A stretch of 64,000 nucleotides of DNA from Arthrobacter frigidicola. GTDB taxonomy: Bacteria > Actinomycetota > Actinomycetes > Actinomycetales > Micrococcaceae. This document shows, piece by piece, positions 17,773 to 24,576 of the stretch. A model generated the notes under the pieces. That model did not search any database and was not told the DNA's origin. It worked only from the letters and a program-made list of their open reading frames with translations. Both the position numbers and the translations under genes were made by a program. The stretch's first letter is position 1; every line of letters begins with the position of its first letter. The DNA is taken from positions 62,001 to 126,000 of the forward strand of contig QZVU01000001.1 of the NCBI GenBank assembly GCA_003602285.1, read 5' to 3'.

Positions 17773-18105
17773 CGGCACTCCTGCCCACCGACCATGCCCG
17801 GTCGGTGGGCAGGAGTGTCCGGTAGGCCGGCCCTGGTTGGTTCTGCCCACTGATGGCACCCGGTCGGTGGGCAGGAGTGTCCGGTGGGCCCGTTCTAATT
17901 GGTTCTGCCCACTGACGGAGGTTGGTCGGTGGGCATATCCGGACATGCCCACTCACCACGCCTGGTCGGTGGGCAGGAGTGTCCGGTAGGCCGGTTCTGA
18001 TTGGTTCTGCCCACTGATGGAAGTTGGTCAATGGGCAGGAGTGTCCGGTAGGCCGGTTCTGGTTGGTCCTGCCCACTGACGGAAGTTGGTCAATGGGCGG
18101 AAGCG
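17773..18105. repeat. Array of six imperfect hairpin repeats, about 62-bp period
   Basis: The gene-free interval 17771-18120 holds six copies of a palindromic core (TGCCCAC...GTGGGCA type) at about 17782-17811, 17844-17873, 17906-17935, 17946-17975, 18008-18036 and 18070-18098. They are joined by a conserved linker carrying AGGAGTGTCCGGTAGGCCGG and TTGGTTCTGCCCA. Copies 2 and 5 are in 62-bp units; between copies 3 and 4 the linker is only 10 nt. The first copy is the longest, with an 18-bp perfect stem (17776-17793 with 17800-17817). The arms differ between copies (GGTCGGTGGGCA or GGTCAATGGGCA). It resembles dispersed REP/BIME-type sequences rather than a CRISPR. Confidence 0.85.
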
Positions 18106-18122
18106 GGCCCGAGTCCGCGGCC

Positions 18123-18128
18123 TACAAT
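18123..18128 (+). promoter_or_regulatory. -10 element for a leaderless GNAT transcript
   Basis: TACAAT lies 5 nt before the ATG at 18134 and there is no ribosome-binding site, so transcription would start at or next to the start codon. No good -35 hexamer is seen. Confidence 0.5.
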
Positions 18129-18133
18129 CGAGC

Positions 18134-19258
18134 ATGAGCACCGATTCCCTGGAGATCGGCCCGGTACCCGTTCCGCCTGATCTCTCCTCGCCGGACGCTG
18201 CGGACTTCCTGGACGTTGTCGAACTGGGCAACATCGTCCAGCGCGGTGTGTGGGGCAGCGACGACTTTCGCAGGGACGGCAGGCAGGAACACGCCGCCTC
18301 CCAGTCCAACCCCTATGAAGAGCGGCACATCCTGGTGGCGCGGCGGGGCGGACGCATCGTGGGCCGGGCCATCATCGACCTGCCGCTGACCGACAACCTC
18401 TCGGCCTGCTACCTCGACCTGTCAGTGCACCCTGAGGCACGCAGCGAAGGAGTCGGGGGCGCCCTCTACGCCGCGGCGGAGCGGTATGTCGGCAGCCGGG
18501 GACGGTCCACCGTGATGGGTTGGGGCGAGGTGTCGCTGATCGCCGCCGGCCGCAGCGCAGGGGCGCCCGGCTCGGGGGAGGACCTCGTCCCCGCCAACGG
18601 CGCCGGAAGCTTCCCTGCGGCGGACCCCGGCGCTCGGATGGCCCTCAGCCGGGGTTTCGACCTCGCGCAGGTGGACCGCTGCAGCGTGCTCGACCTTGGC
18701 GGCGGAAGCGATGCCGCCGCGGATGCCTTCGCCGCCGCGGAGGCATCCGCGGGCCCGGACTATGAAGTGCTCCGCTGGGAGGGGCACTGCCCCGATGACC
18801 GCCTCGACCAGTACGCCCGGCTCCGTCAGGCGATGAGCACCGATGCGCCCCTCGGGGACCTCGACCTCGACGAGGAGGACTGGGACGGGGCGCGGGTGCG
18901 TGAGGCGGAGAACCGGTTGGAGCGCGGGGGCGGCCGCAGTCTCGTCGCGGCCGTGCTGCACCGGCCGAGCGGCGAGCTGGCAGGCCATACCGTCCTGGAG
19001 CGGTATGAGGCGGCTCCAGCCGTCGCGAACCAGGAGGACACCCTGGTGCTCCGGGCGCACCGCGGCCACCGGCTGGGCATGCTGCTGAAGGCTGCGAACC
19101 TGCTGGCCCTGCGGTCCGCCTGGCCCGGCGTTGAACGGATCTACACCTGGAATGCGGAGGAGAACTCCTTCATGCTTGCGGTCAACGTCGAGCTGGGCTT
19201 CGTCCCGGCGGGATGGGTAGCCGGCTGGCAGAAGCGGCTGAACCCTTCCCTCAGGTAG
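18134..19258 (+). CDS. Tandem-GNAT domain acetyltransferase
   Basis: 374-aa protein with two GNAT-like halves. The first (about 40-150) has LDLSVHPEARSEGVGGALYAAAE, a clear acetyl-CoA loop. The second (about 200-374) has a related LRAHRGHRLGMLLKAANLLA loop and the C-terminal NAEENSFMLAVNVELGF motif. Two-domain GNATs of this type include mycothiol synthase relatives, but the pattern here is not close enough to assign that role. No ribosome site precedes the ATG; a TACAAT -10 element 5 nt upstream suggests leaderless expression. It sits between the hairpin array and the rplJ promoter, which begins 6 nt after its stop. Confidence 0.83.
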   Translation: MSTDSLEIGPVPVPPDLSSPDAADFLDVVELGNIVQRGVWGSDDFRRDGRQEHAASQSNPYEERHILVARRGGRIVGRAIIDLPLTDNLSACYLDLSVHPEARSEGVGGALYAAAERYVGSRGRSTVMGWGEVSLIAAGRSAGAPGSGEDLVPANGAGSFPAADPGARMALSRGFDLAQVDRCSVLDLGGGSDAAADAFAAAEASAGPDYEVLRWEGHCPDDRLDQYARLRQAMSTDAPLGDLDLDEEDWDGARVREAENRLERGGGRSLVAAVLHRPSGELAGHTVLERYEAAPAVANQEDTLVLRAHRGHRLGMLLKAANLLALRSAWPGVERIYTWNAEENSFMLAVNVELGFVPAGWVAGWQKRLNPSLR

Positions 19259-19263
19259 CGGAT

Positions 19264-19292
19264 TTGGAGGCCGCCGCCGCTTCACGTACCCT
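19264..19292 (+). promoter_or_regulatory. Candidate rplJL promoter
   Basis: TTGGAG (19264-19269) and TACCCT (19287-19292) are separated by 17 nt, giving a leader of about 230 nt before rplJ. Confidence 0.6.
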
Positions 19293-19297
19293 TGAAC

Positions 19298-19486
19298 TAC
19301 CAAAGACCGTCGGTCGATGTGCCTCCACCCTTTTCATCAGCAGTAATGCTGCGCGGAAAGGTAAGGAAGTAGATCTGAAAGTTCCCGTCAAGGGCGGCCA
19401 ACGCAGGTGAACGAAGCTCTCCTCCGCACAGCACCACGTGCCGTGTCCCGAGAAAGCCCCGTGCATCTGCGCGGGGCGTTTTTTAT
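19298..19486 (+). ncRNA. Ribosomal protein L10 leader (autoregulatory 5' UTR)
   Basis: The 5' UTR of rplJ carries conserved-looking blocks (ACCAAAGACCGTCGGTC near 19300 and CGCAGGTGAACGAAGC near 19403) ahead of an intrinsic terminator and the rplJ start. This arrangement fits the L10 leader, where L10(L12)4 binds the mRNA to limit its own synthesis. Assignment is from position and block order, not from a covariance search. Confidence 0.7.
19456..19486 (+). terminator. Attenuator terminator in the rplJ leader
   Basis: GCCCCGTGC (19456-19464) pairs with GCGCGGGGC (19469-19477) around ATCT, followed by GTTTTTTATT. It lies 42 nt upstream of the rplJ start, so it terminates or attenuates transcription before the genes. 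Confidence 0.88.
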
Positions 19487-19527
19487 TGGGGCTGAAAAAC
19501 CGGCTTTTATTCCCCGGAAGGAGGGTT

Positions 19528-20112
19528 ATGGCAACGCCAACAAAGGTAGATGCAGTGGGAGAAATCACCAACGATTTCAAGGATTCCACCGCCGCTGTCC
19601 TAACCGAATACCGCGGGCTCACGGTCGCACAGCTCAAGGAACTGCGCCGTTCACTCGGTGCGGACACCAAGTTCGCTGTCGTCAAGAACACCTTGACGGG
19701 CATTGCAGCCAAGGAAGCCGGCATCGACGCGTTCGAAGGCCAGCTCGCCGGACCTACTGCAATCGCCTTCATCAAGGGTGACGCAATTGCTGCCGCTAAG
19801 AGCCTCACGGATTTCGCCAAGGCCAACCCGAAGCTCATCATCAAGACTGGAATCTTCGAGGGCAAGGCCCTTGACGCCTCCGAGGTCGTTGCCCTGGCAG
19901 CCCTCGAGTCGCGCGAACTCCAGCTCTCCAGGGTTGCCGGTGTGCTCAAGGCACCAATGGCAGCCCTAGCCCGCACCATCGATGCCCTGCGCATCAAGCT
20001 CGACGAGGGCAATGGTGCTGCATCCGCAGACGCCGATGCTCCCGCCGCCGACGAGACCGCTGCTCCGGCAGAGGCTCCGGCCGAAGAAGCTGCGGCACCC
20101 GAAGAGAAGTAG
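19528..20112 (+). CDS. rplJ: 50S ribosomal protein L10
   Basis: Base of the L7/L12 stalk; binds 23S rRNA and carries L12 dimers on its C-terminal helix. 194 aa, longer than the usual about 165-175 because of an Ala/Asp/Glu/Pro-rich tail from about residue 168. Core motifs include VLTEYRGLTVAQLKELRR and VVKNTLTGIAAKEAG. ATG 19528 follows GGAGGG; the frame extends upstream to 19438 but through the attenuator. Precedes rplL by 57 nt. Confidence 0.96.
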   Translation: MATPTKVDAVGEITNDFKDSTAAVLTEYRGLTVAQLKELRRSLGADTKFAVVKNTLTGIAAKEAGIDAFEGQLAGPTAIAFIKGDAIAAAKSLTDFAKANPKLIIKTGIFEGKALDASEVVALAALESRELQLSRVAGVLKAPMAALARTIDALRIKLDEGNGAASADADAPAADETAAPAEAPAEEAAAPEEK

Positions 20113-20169
20113 TTCTCTTCACCCAATCATCTCGGTGCAGTGCACCACTCACGGAAGGACGCTTTAGCC

Positions 20170-20550
20170 ATGGCGAAGCTTAGCAACGAAGAGCTCATTG
20201 AAGCCTTCAAGGAACTGTCGATCATCGAACTCTCCGACTTCGTAAAGCTGTTTGAGGAGACCTTCGAGGTCACCGCTGCTGCTGTTGCAGTCGCAGGCCC
20301 CGCCGGCGGCGGCGCAGGCGAAGCAGCCGAGGAAGAGAAGGACTCCTTCGACGTTGTCCTCGAAGCTGCCGGCGACAAGAAGATCGCTGTCATCAAGGAG
20401 GTCCGCGCGCTGACCTCACTGGGTCTGAAGGAAGCCAAGGACGTTGTCGACAGCGCTCCGAAGGCTGTTCTCGAAGGCGCAACGAAGGAAGCTGCGGAGA
20501 AGGCAAAGGAAGCTCTCGAAGCTGCCGGCGCCACCGTTTCCCTCAAGTAG
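20170..20550 (+). CDS. rplL: 50S ribosomal protein L7/L12
   Basis: Multi-copy stalk protein that recruits and activates translational GTPases. 126 aa. N-terminal dimerisation helix region ([20 protein letters not shown]), an Ala/Gly hinge ([20 protein letters not shown]) and the C-terminal globular domain with [20 protein letters not shown] are all complete. ATG 20170 follows GGAAGGA. A strong terminator follows, so the rplJL unit is separate from rpoBC, which lies 6 kb downstream. Confidence 0.97.
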   Translation: MAKLSNEELIEAFKELSIIELSDFVKLFEETFEVTAAAVAVAGPAGGGAGEAAEEEKDSFDVVLEAAGDKKIAVIKEVRALTSLGLKEAKDVVDSAPKAVLEGATKEAAEKAKEALEAAGATVSLK

Positions 20551-20589
20551 TCGATCCGGCAGCCGGGGGTCCGCCCCCGGCTTCCAGAC

Positions 20590-20628
20590 AGGAAGGGCCC
20601 CGACCTCAGGTCGGGGCCCTTCCTGTTT
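20590..20628 (+). terminator. Terminator of rplJL
   Basis: AGGAAGGGCCCCGACCT (20590-20606) is the exact inverse complement of 20608-20624, followed by GTTTAA. It also closes the convergent thiolase gene, whose stop is at 20641. Confidence 0.92.
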
Positions 20629-20640
20629 AAGCAGGAGTTG

Positions 20641-21843
20641 CTAGTCGCGCCAGAGCAGCAGGGCTTCGCCCTGTCCGCCGCCGCCGCACAGCGACACGGC
20701 CGCCTTGCCGGAGCCGCGGCGGTGCAGCTCGAAGGCCGCATGCAGCGCCAGCCGCGCCCCGGAGGCACCGATGGGGTGGCCGAGGGCGATCGCACCGCCG
20801 TGGAGGTTGCACTTCTCGGCCGGGTAGTCGAGCTCCTTGAGGGACTGGACCGCGACCGAGCCGAAGGCCTCATTGATCTCGATGAAGTCGAGTTCCGAGG
20901 CCGTCCACCCGGCCCGCTTGAGCGCGTGGGTGATGGCGTTGGAGGGCTGGGAATGCAGCGAATTGTCCGGCCCGGCGACCTGCCCGGGCTGCCCGGTGAC
21001 GGCTAGGATCTTCAGGCCAAGCCGTTCGGCGGTGGCGCGGGAGGTCAGCACCAGCGCGGAGGCGCCGTCGGACAGGGGCGAGGAGTTGCCCGCCGTGATG
21101 GTGCCCTCCTTATCGAACGCCGGACGAAGCCCGGCCAGGGTGTCCACGGTGGTGTTCGGGCGGACCCCCTCGTCGGTGGTGAGGACGACGTCGTCGCCCC
21201 GGCGCTGCGGCACCGTGACCGGCACGATTTCCTCGGCGAAGATGCCCGACTCGATGGCCGCCGCGGCCCGCTGGTGGGACGCAGCCGCGACCTCGTCCTG
21301 GGCGGTCCGGTCGATGCCGAGTTTGCGGTTTCCCCGCTCGGTGGAGGCGCCCATCGACTCGTTGTCGAAGGCGTCCGTCAGTCCGTCGTGGGCCACCGAG
21401 TCGAGGGCGGCGATGTTCCCGTAGGTCCAGCCCTGGCGGGAGCCCGGCAGCAGGTGCGGGCCGCGGGACATCGATTCCTGGCCGCCGGCGACGACGACGG
21501 AGGCCTCACCGCTGCGGATCAGGCGGGCGGCGTCGATCACCGCAGTGAGACCGGACAGGCACACCTTGTTCACGGTGACGGCCGGAACATCCCAGCCGAT
21601 GCCCGCGCGGAGCGAGGCCTGGCGCGCCGGGTTCTGGCCGCAGCCGGCCTGCACCACGTGGCCCATGATCACGGTGTCGACGGACTCGGGCGGCACTCCG
21701 GCGTTGGCCAGGGCGCCCGCGACGGCGAAGCCGCCGAGCTCAACGGCGCTGAAGGCCGACAGTTGGCCGTTCAGCTTGCCGGACGGGGTGCGTGCGCCGC
21801 CGACGATGACTACGTCGTCGGGCGCGTTGGTTGGAAGTGCCAT
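20641..21843 (-). CDS. Acetyl-CoA C-acetyltransferase (thiolase)
   Basis: Joins two acetyl-CoA to acetoacetyl-CoA or cleaves 3-ketoacyl-CoA. 400 aa, typical thiolase length. Catalytic residues are visible: Cys95 in VNKVCLSGLTA, His in ALGHPIGASGAR, and the second Cys in SLCGGGGQGEA. The NEAFGSVAVQSLKEL motif is also present. It could feed isoprenoid precursors, as it neighbours idi on the same strand (71 nt apart), but actinobacteria of this group use mainly the MEP route, so fatty-acid or storage metabolism is equally likely. Confidence 0.9.
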   Translation of the reverse strand: MALPTNAPDDVVIVGGARTPSGKLNGQLSAFSAVELGGFAVAGALANAGVPPESVDTVIMGHVVQAGCGQNPARQASLRAGIGWDVPAVTVNKVCLSGLTAVIDAARLIRSGEASVVVAGGQESMSRGPHLLPGSRQGWTYGNIAALDSVAHDGLTDAFDNESMGASTERGNRKLGIDRTAQDEVAAASHQRAAAAIESGIFAEEIVPVTVPQRRGDDVVLTTDEGVRPNTTVDTLAGLRPAFDKEGTITAGNSSPLSDGASALVLTSRATAERLGLKILAVTGQPGQVAGPDNSLHSQPSNAITHALKRAGWTASELDFIEINEAFGSVAVQSLKELDYPAEKCNLHGGAIALGHPIGASGARLALHAAFELHRRGSGKAAVSLCGGGGQGEALLLWRD

Positions 21844-21914
21844 GGCGGGGAGTGCTCGCTTTCGTCATTGAAATCCTGAAGAACTCCCCTTAAGGCTACC
21901 GCTCCCCGCCCATT

Positions 21915-22493
21915 TCAGCTAACGGTTATTAACTGGTTCCCGGAGGGGTAGAGCAGCGGAAGCTGGAGCGTGAGCCAAGGGCTGAAGGCCCAGGGCGTAG
22001 CCTCCACGGCGTCGACGAGTCGCCCGGGCTCCACCCAATGGACGTCCATGACCTCCTCCGGCGACGGAGCGATCGGACCATCGATCACCGCGGTGAAAAC
22101 CGGGCAGATTTCGTTTTCGACGATGCCCGAGGCATCGACGGCACGGTAGCGGAAATCGGGAAGCGCCGGCGTGATCGAACGGACCGTCATGCCCAGCTCC
22201 TGGCGCGCGCGGCGCACCACCGCCTCCTCGGGCGTCTCGCCGGGACCCGGGTGTCCGCAGAAGGAGTTGGTCCACACACCGGGCCAGGCCTTCTTGGTCA
22301 GGGCGCGGCGCGTCACGAGGATCTGCCCGGCGTCGTTGAAGATATGGGTGGAGAAGGCGAAGTGAAGGGGAGTGGCCTCGGTGTGGACACTCGCCTTGTC
22401 CTGGGTGCCGATGGGCGTGCCGTCCTCGGCCAGCAGCACCACCAGTTCGGGGCCGGCGGGGTGCTCTTCACGATGTCGCGCCATTGTCCTCAT
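21915..22493 (-). CDS. idi: Isopentenyl-diphosphate delta-isomerase, type I
   Basis: Interconverts IPP and DMAPP, supplying the starter for GGPP synthesis. 192 aa with the ATG at 22493, chosen because GGGAG lies 8 nt upstream; other in-frame starts are TTG 22511 and ATG 22484. The Nudix-fold landmarks are clear: catalytic Cys in NSFCGHPGPGETPEEA, the helix RRARQELGM, and the metal-site region FRYRAVDASGIVENEICPVF. It is divergent from crtE with 113 nt between starts, a common layout for carotenoid loci. Confidence 0.95.
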   Translation of the reverse strand: MRTMARHREEHPAGPELVVLLAEDGTPIGTQDKASVHTEATPLHFAFSTHIFNDAGQILVTRRALTKKAWPGVWTNSFCGHPGPGETPEEAVVRRARQELGMTVRSITPALPDFRYRAVDASGIVENEICPVFTAVIDGPIAPSPEEVMDVHWVEPGRLVDAVEATPWAFSPWLTLQLPLLYPSGNQLITVS

Positions 22494-22606
22494 CCCGATC
22501 GTCTCCCGCAAGAATTCCGGGGAGTTTGCCCACGCCGGAGTGCTGCCCGGCCGTGCGGTGGTCCGCCTGGTTAGTTCAAGGCGGCTTGTCCGTGTTTACT
22601 TTACCT

Positions 22607-23674
22607 ATGAACATCGACGATCTGTTGGTCGAGCCGGACGGGCTCGAGCAGGTCGAGGACGTGCTCCGGGGTTTCTTTGAGAGGTCCCGGCAGCGGGCCG
22701 CTGCGGTGGGCCCCGGGTACCTGGGGCTGTGGGAAACGCTTGAATCGTGCACCGCCGGCGGTAAACGCTTCCGCCCGCGCCTGGTGCTCTCCGCCTACTC
22801 CCTGCTGGGTGGAACGGACCTCGCCAGCGCCGCCCTGGTCGGTGCGTCATTCGAACTGCTTCATACGGCGTTCATCATCCACGACGACGTGATCGACCGT
22901 GACTTCGTGCGCCGGGGCGTGCCCAACGTGTCGGGCCGCTACCGCGCGATTGCGCACGACGCCGGCATGGCCCCCGCCGCGGCCGACCACATCGGGTTCT
23001 CCGCCGGCGTCATCGCCGGGGACCTCGCGCTCTCCAACGCCTACCGGCTCCTCGACCGGGTGCGCACGGGTCCGGCGACCCACCGCCGGCTCAATGAGAT
23101 CCTCGACGAGGCCGTGTTCGCCTCGGCGGCGGGGGAGTACCTCGACATTGAAGCGATGCTCGCCCCGCGGATGCCACCGCTTGAGGACATCCTGAACATG
23201 GCTCGGCTGAAAACCTCCGTCTACTCCTTCGAAGGGCCCCTGCAGGCAGGGGCGGTGCTCGCCGGAGCTGAGGACCCCCTGGTGGACTGCCTGGGCGACT
23301 TCGGCCGCGACGCCGGCATCGCCTTCCAGATCGCCGACGACCTGCTCGGCGTCTTCGGCAGTGAATCCCGCACGGGCAAGACGAACTGGGGGGACCTGCG
23401 CGAAGGCAAGCGGACGGCCCTGATGGCCTTCGTTGCGGACCGCCCGGAGTGGGAGGAAATCTCCTCCCTCGTCGGGTCGCCGGCGATGTCCGCCGCGGAC
23501 GCCGACTACGTCCGCCGGATCCTCGAAGCCTCGGGAGCCCGCGAATACTCGGCGGGACTCGCCGTCGACTACGCCTCCCGCGCCCGGCGCCACCTCGACT
23601 CCGACCTCGTGCCGCGCGGGCTGCGCGACGTACTTCAACCGGTGGCCTCAGCGGCCGTGGACAGGACACGGTGA
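22607..23674 (+). CDS. crtE: Geranylgeranyl diphosphate synthase (polyprenyl synthetase)
   Basis: Condenses IPP with allylic diphosphates to C20 GGPP for carotenoids. 355 aa. First Asp-rich motif DDVID at 93-97 with the following RRG, and second motif DDLLG at 244-248, the DDxxG form usual in actinobacterial IdsA/CrtE enzymes. The substrate-binding GGKRFRPRLVL stretch is at about 51-61. ATG 22607 has no ribosome site; a TACTTT element at 22597-22602 suggests a leaderless or near-leaderless mRNA. The frame is open upstream into idi, but that part is antisense to idi. First gene of crtEBI. Confidence 0.93.
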   Translation: MNIDDLLVEPDGLEQVEDVLRGFFERSRQRAAAVGPGYLGLWETLESCTAGGKRFRPRLVLSAYSLLGGTDLASAALVGASFELLHTAFIIHDDVIDRDFVRRGVPNVSGRYRAIAHDAGMAPAAADHIGFSAGVIAGDLALSNAYRLLDRVRTGPATHRRLNEILDEAVFASAAGEYLDIEAMLAPRMPPLEDILNMARLKTSVYSFEGPLQAGAVLAGAEDPLVDCLGDFGRDAGIAFQIADDLLGVFGSESRTGKTNWGDLREGKRTALMAFVADRPEWEEISSLVGSPAMSAADADYVRRILEASGAREYSAGLAVDYASRARRHLDSDLVPRGLRDVLQPVASAAVDRTR

Positions 23675-23676
23675 CC

Positions 23677-24576
23677 ATGGCGAACACGACAGCGCTCGAG
23701 CGGTACAACGCGGCGGCCCTGAAGACCTCGGCCGAAGTGATCCGCTGCTACTCGACGTCGTTCGGCCTGGCCTGCCGGCTCCTCGACGGCCCCACCCGGG
23801 CGCGGATCGAAGCCGTCTACGCCCTGGTTCGGGTCGCCGACGAGGTCGTCGACGGGCCGGCCGCCGCCGCAGGGCTCGACGCCGGACAGGTCGAAGCGAT
23901 GCTGGACGCGCTGGAGCGGGAGACCGAAACCGCCCTCAACACCGGGTACAGCGCCAACCTCGTGGTGCACGCCTTCGCCGTCACCGCCCGGGCCACCGGC
24001 ATCGGCACGGACCTCACCCGGCCGTTCTTCGCGTCGATGCGCGCCGACATCACCCAGCGCGAACACACGCCCGAGTCGTTCTCCCGGTACGTCTACGGCT
24101 CCGCGGAGGTGGTCGGGCTGATGTGCGTCAAGGCGTTCCTGGCCGGGCGCCCCACCGATCCGGCGCAGGAGGAACTCCTCGCGGATGGGGCGCGGCACCT
24201 TGGGGCGGCCTTCCAAAAGATCAACTTCCTGCGCGACCTCGCCGAGGACTTCTCCACGCTGGGCCGCAGCTACTTCCCCGGCATCCGGCCGGGCTCCTTC
24301 ACCGAGCAGGACAAGCACCGCCTGCTCGACGACATCGACGAGGACCTCAGGATCTCCCTGGCGAGCCTGCCCGGACTTCCGCCTGCGCCGCGCCGGGCGG
24401 TGGCCCTGGCCCAGGCCCTGTTTACCGAACTGGCCTTGAGGCTGCGGCGCACCCCGGCCGAGGAACTGCTCCGGGCCCGCATCCGGGTGCCCAATGCGGT
24501 CAAGCTGCGCATCCTCGCGCGGACCCTGGCCGGAGGCTCGGCGCCGGAAACCCAGCTGAAGGAGAAGACACCATGA
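23677..24576 (+). CDS. crtB: Phytoene synthase
   Basis: Head-to-head condensation of two GGPP to phytoene, the committed step to carotenoids. 299 aa. The two Mg2+-diphosphate motifs are present: DEVVD at 55-59 and NFLRDLAED at about 184-192. Start is ATG 23677, 2 nt after the crtE stop; a GTG at 23671 overlapping that stop (GTGA) is an alternative. Its own stop overlaps crtI (ATGA), so the three genes are translationally coupled. Confidence 0.95.
   Translation: MANTTALERYNAAALKTSAEVIRCYSTSFGLACRLLDGPTRARIEAVYALVRVADEVVDGPAAAAGLDAGQVEAMLDALERETETALNTGYSANLVVHAFAVTARATGIGTDLTRPFFASMRADITQREHTPESFSRYVYGSAEVVGLMCVKAFLAGRPTDPAQEELLADGARHLGAAFQKINFLRDLAEDFSTLGRSYFPGIRPGSFTEQDKHRLLDDIDEDLRISLASLPGLPPAPRRAVALAQALFTELALRLRRTPAEELLRARIRVPNAVKLRILARTLAGGSAPETQLKEKTP

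Noticed and set aside
17675-18076. Minus-strand frame with repeated QWAEPIRTG peptides as a real repeat protein
   Set aside because: The peptides simply translate the hairpin repeats; the frame runs into the rplA terminator and has no ribosome site.
17773-18105. CRISPR array
   Set aside because: Spacing and units are regular but the linker is conserved instead of unique, the cores are imperfect, and no cas gene is near.
23433-24572. Upstream extension of crtI giving a 947-residue fusion
   Set aside because: The extra part lies out of frame over crtB, is Arg/Pro/Gly low-complexity, and crtI has its own ATG and ribosome site overlapping the crtB stop.
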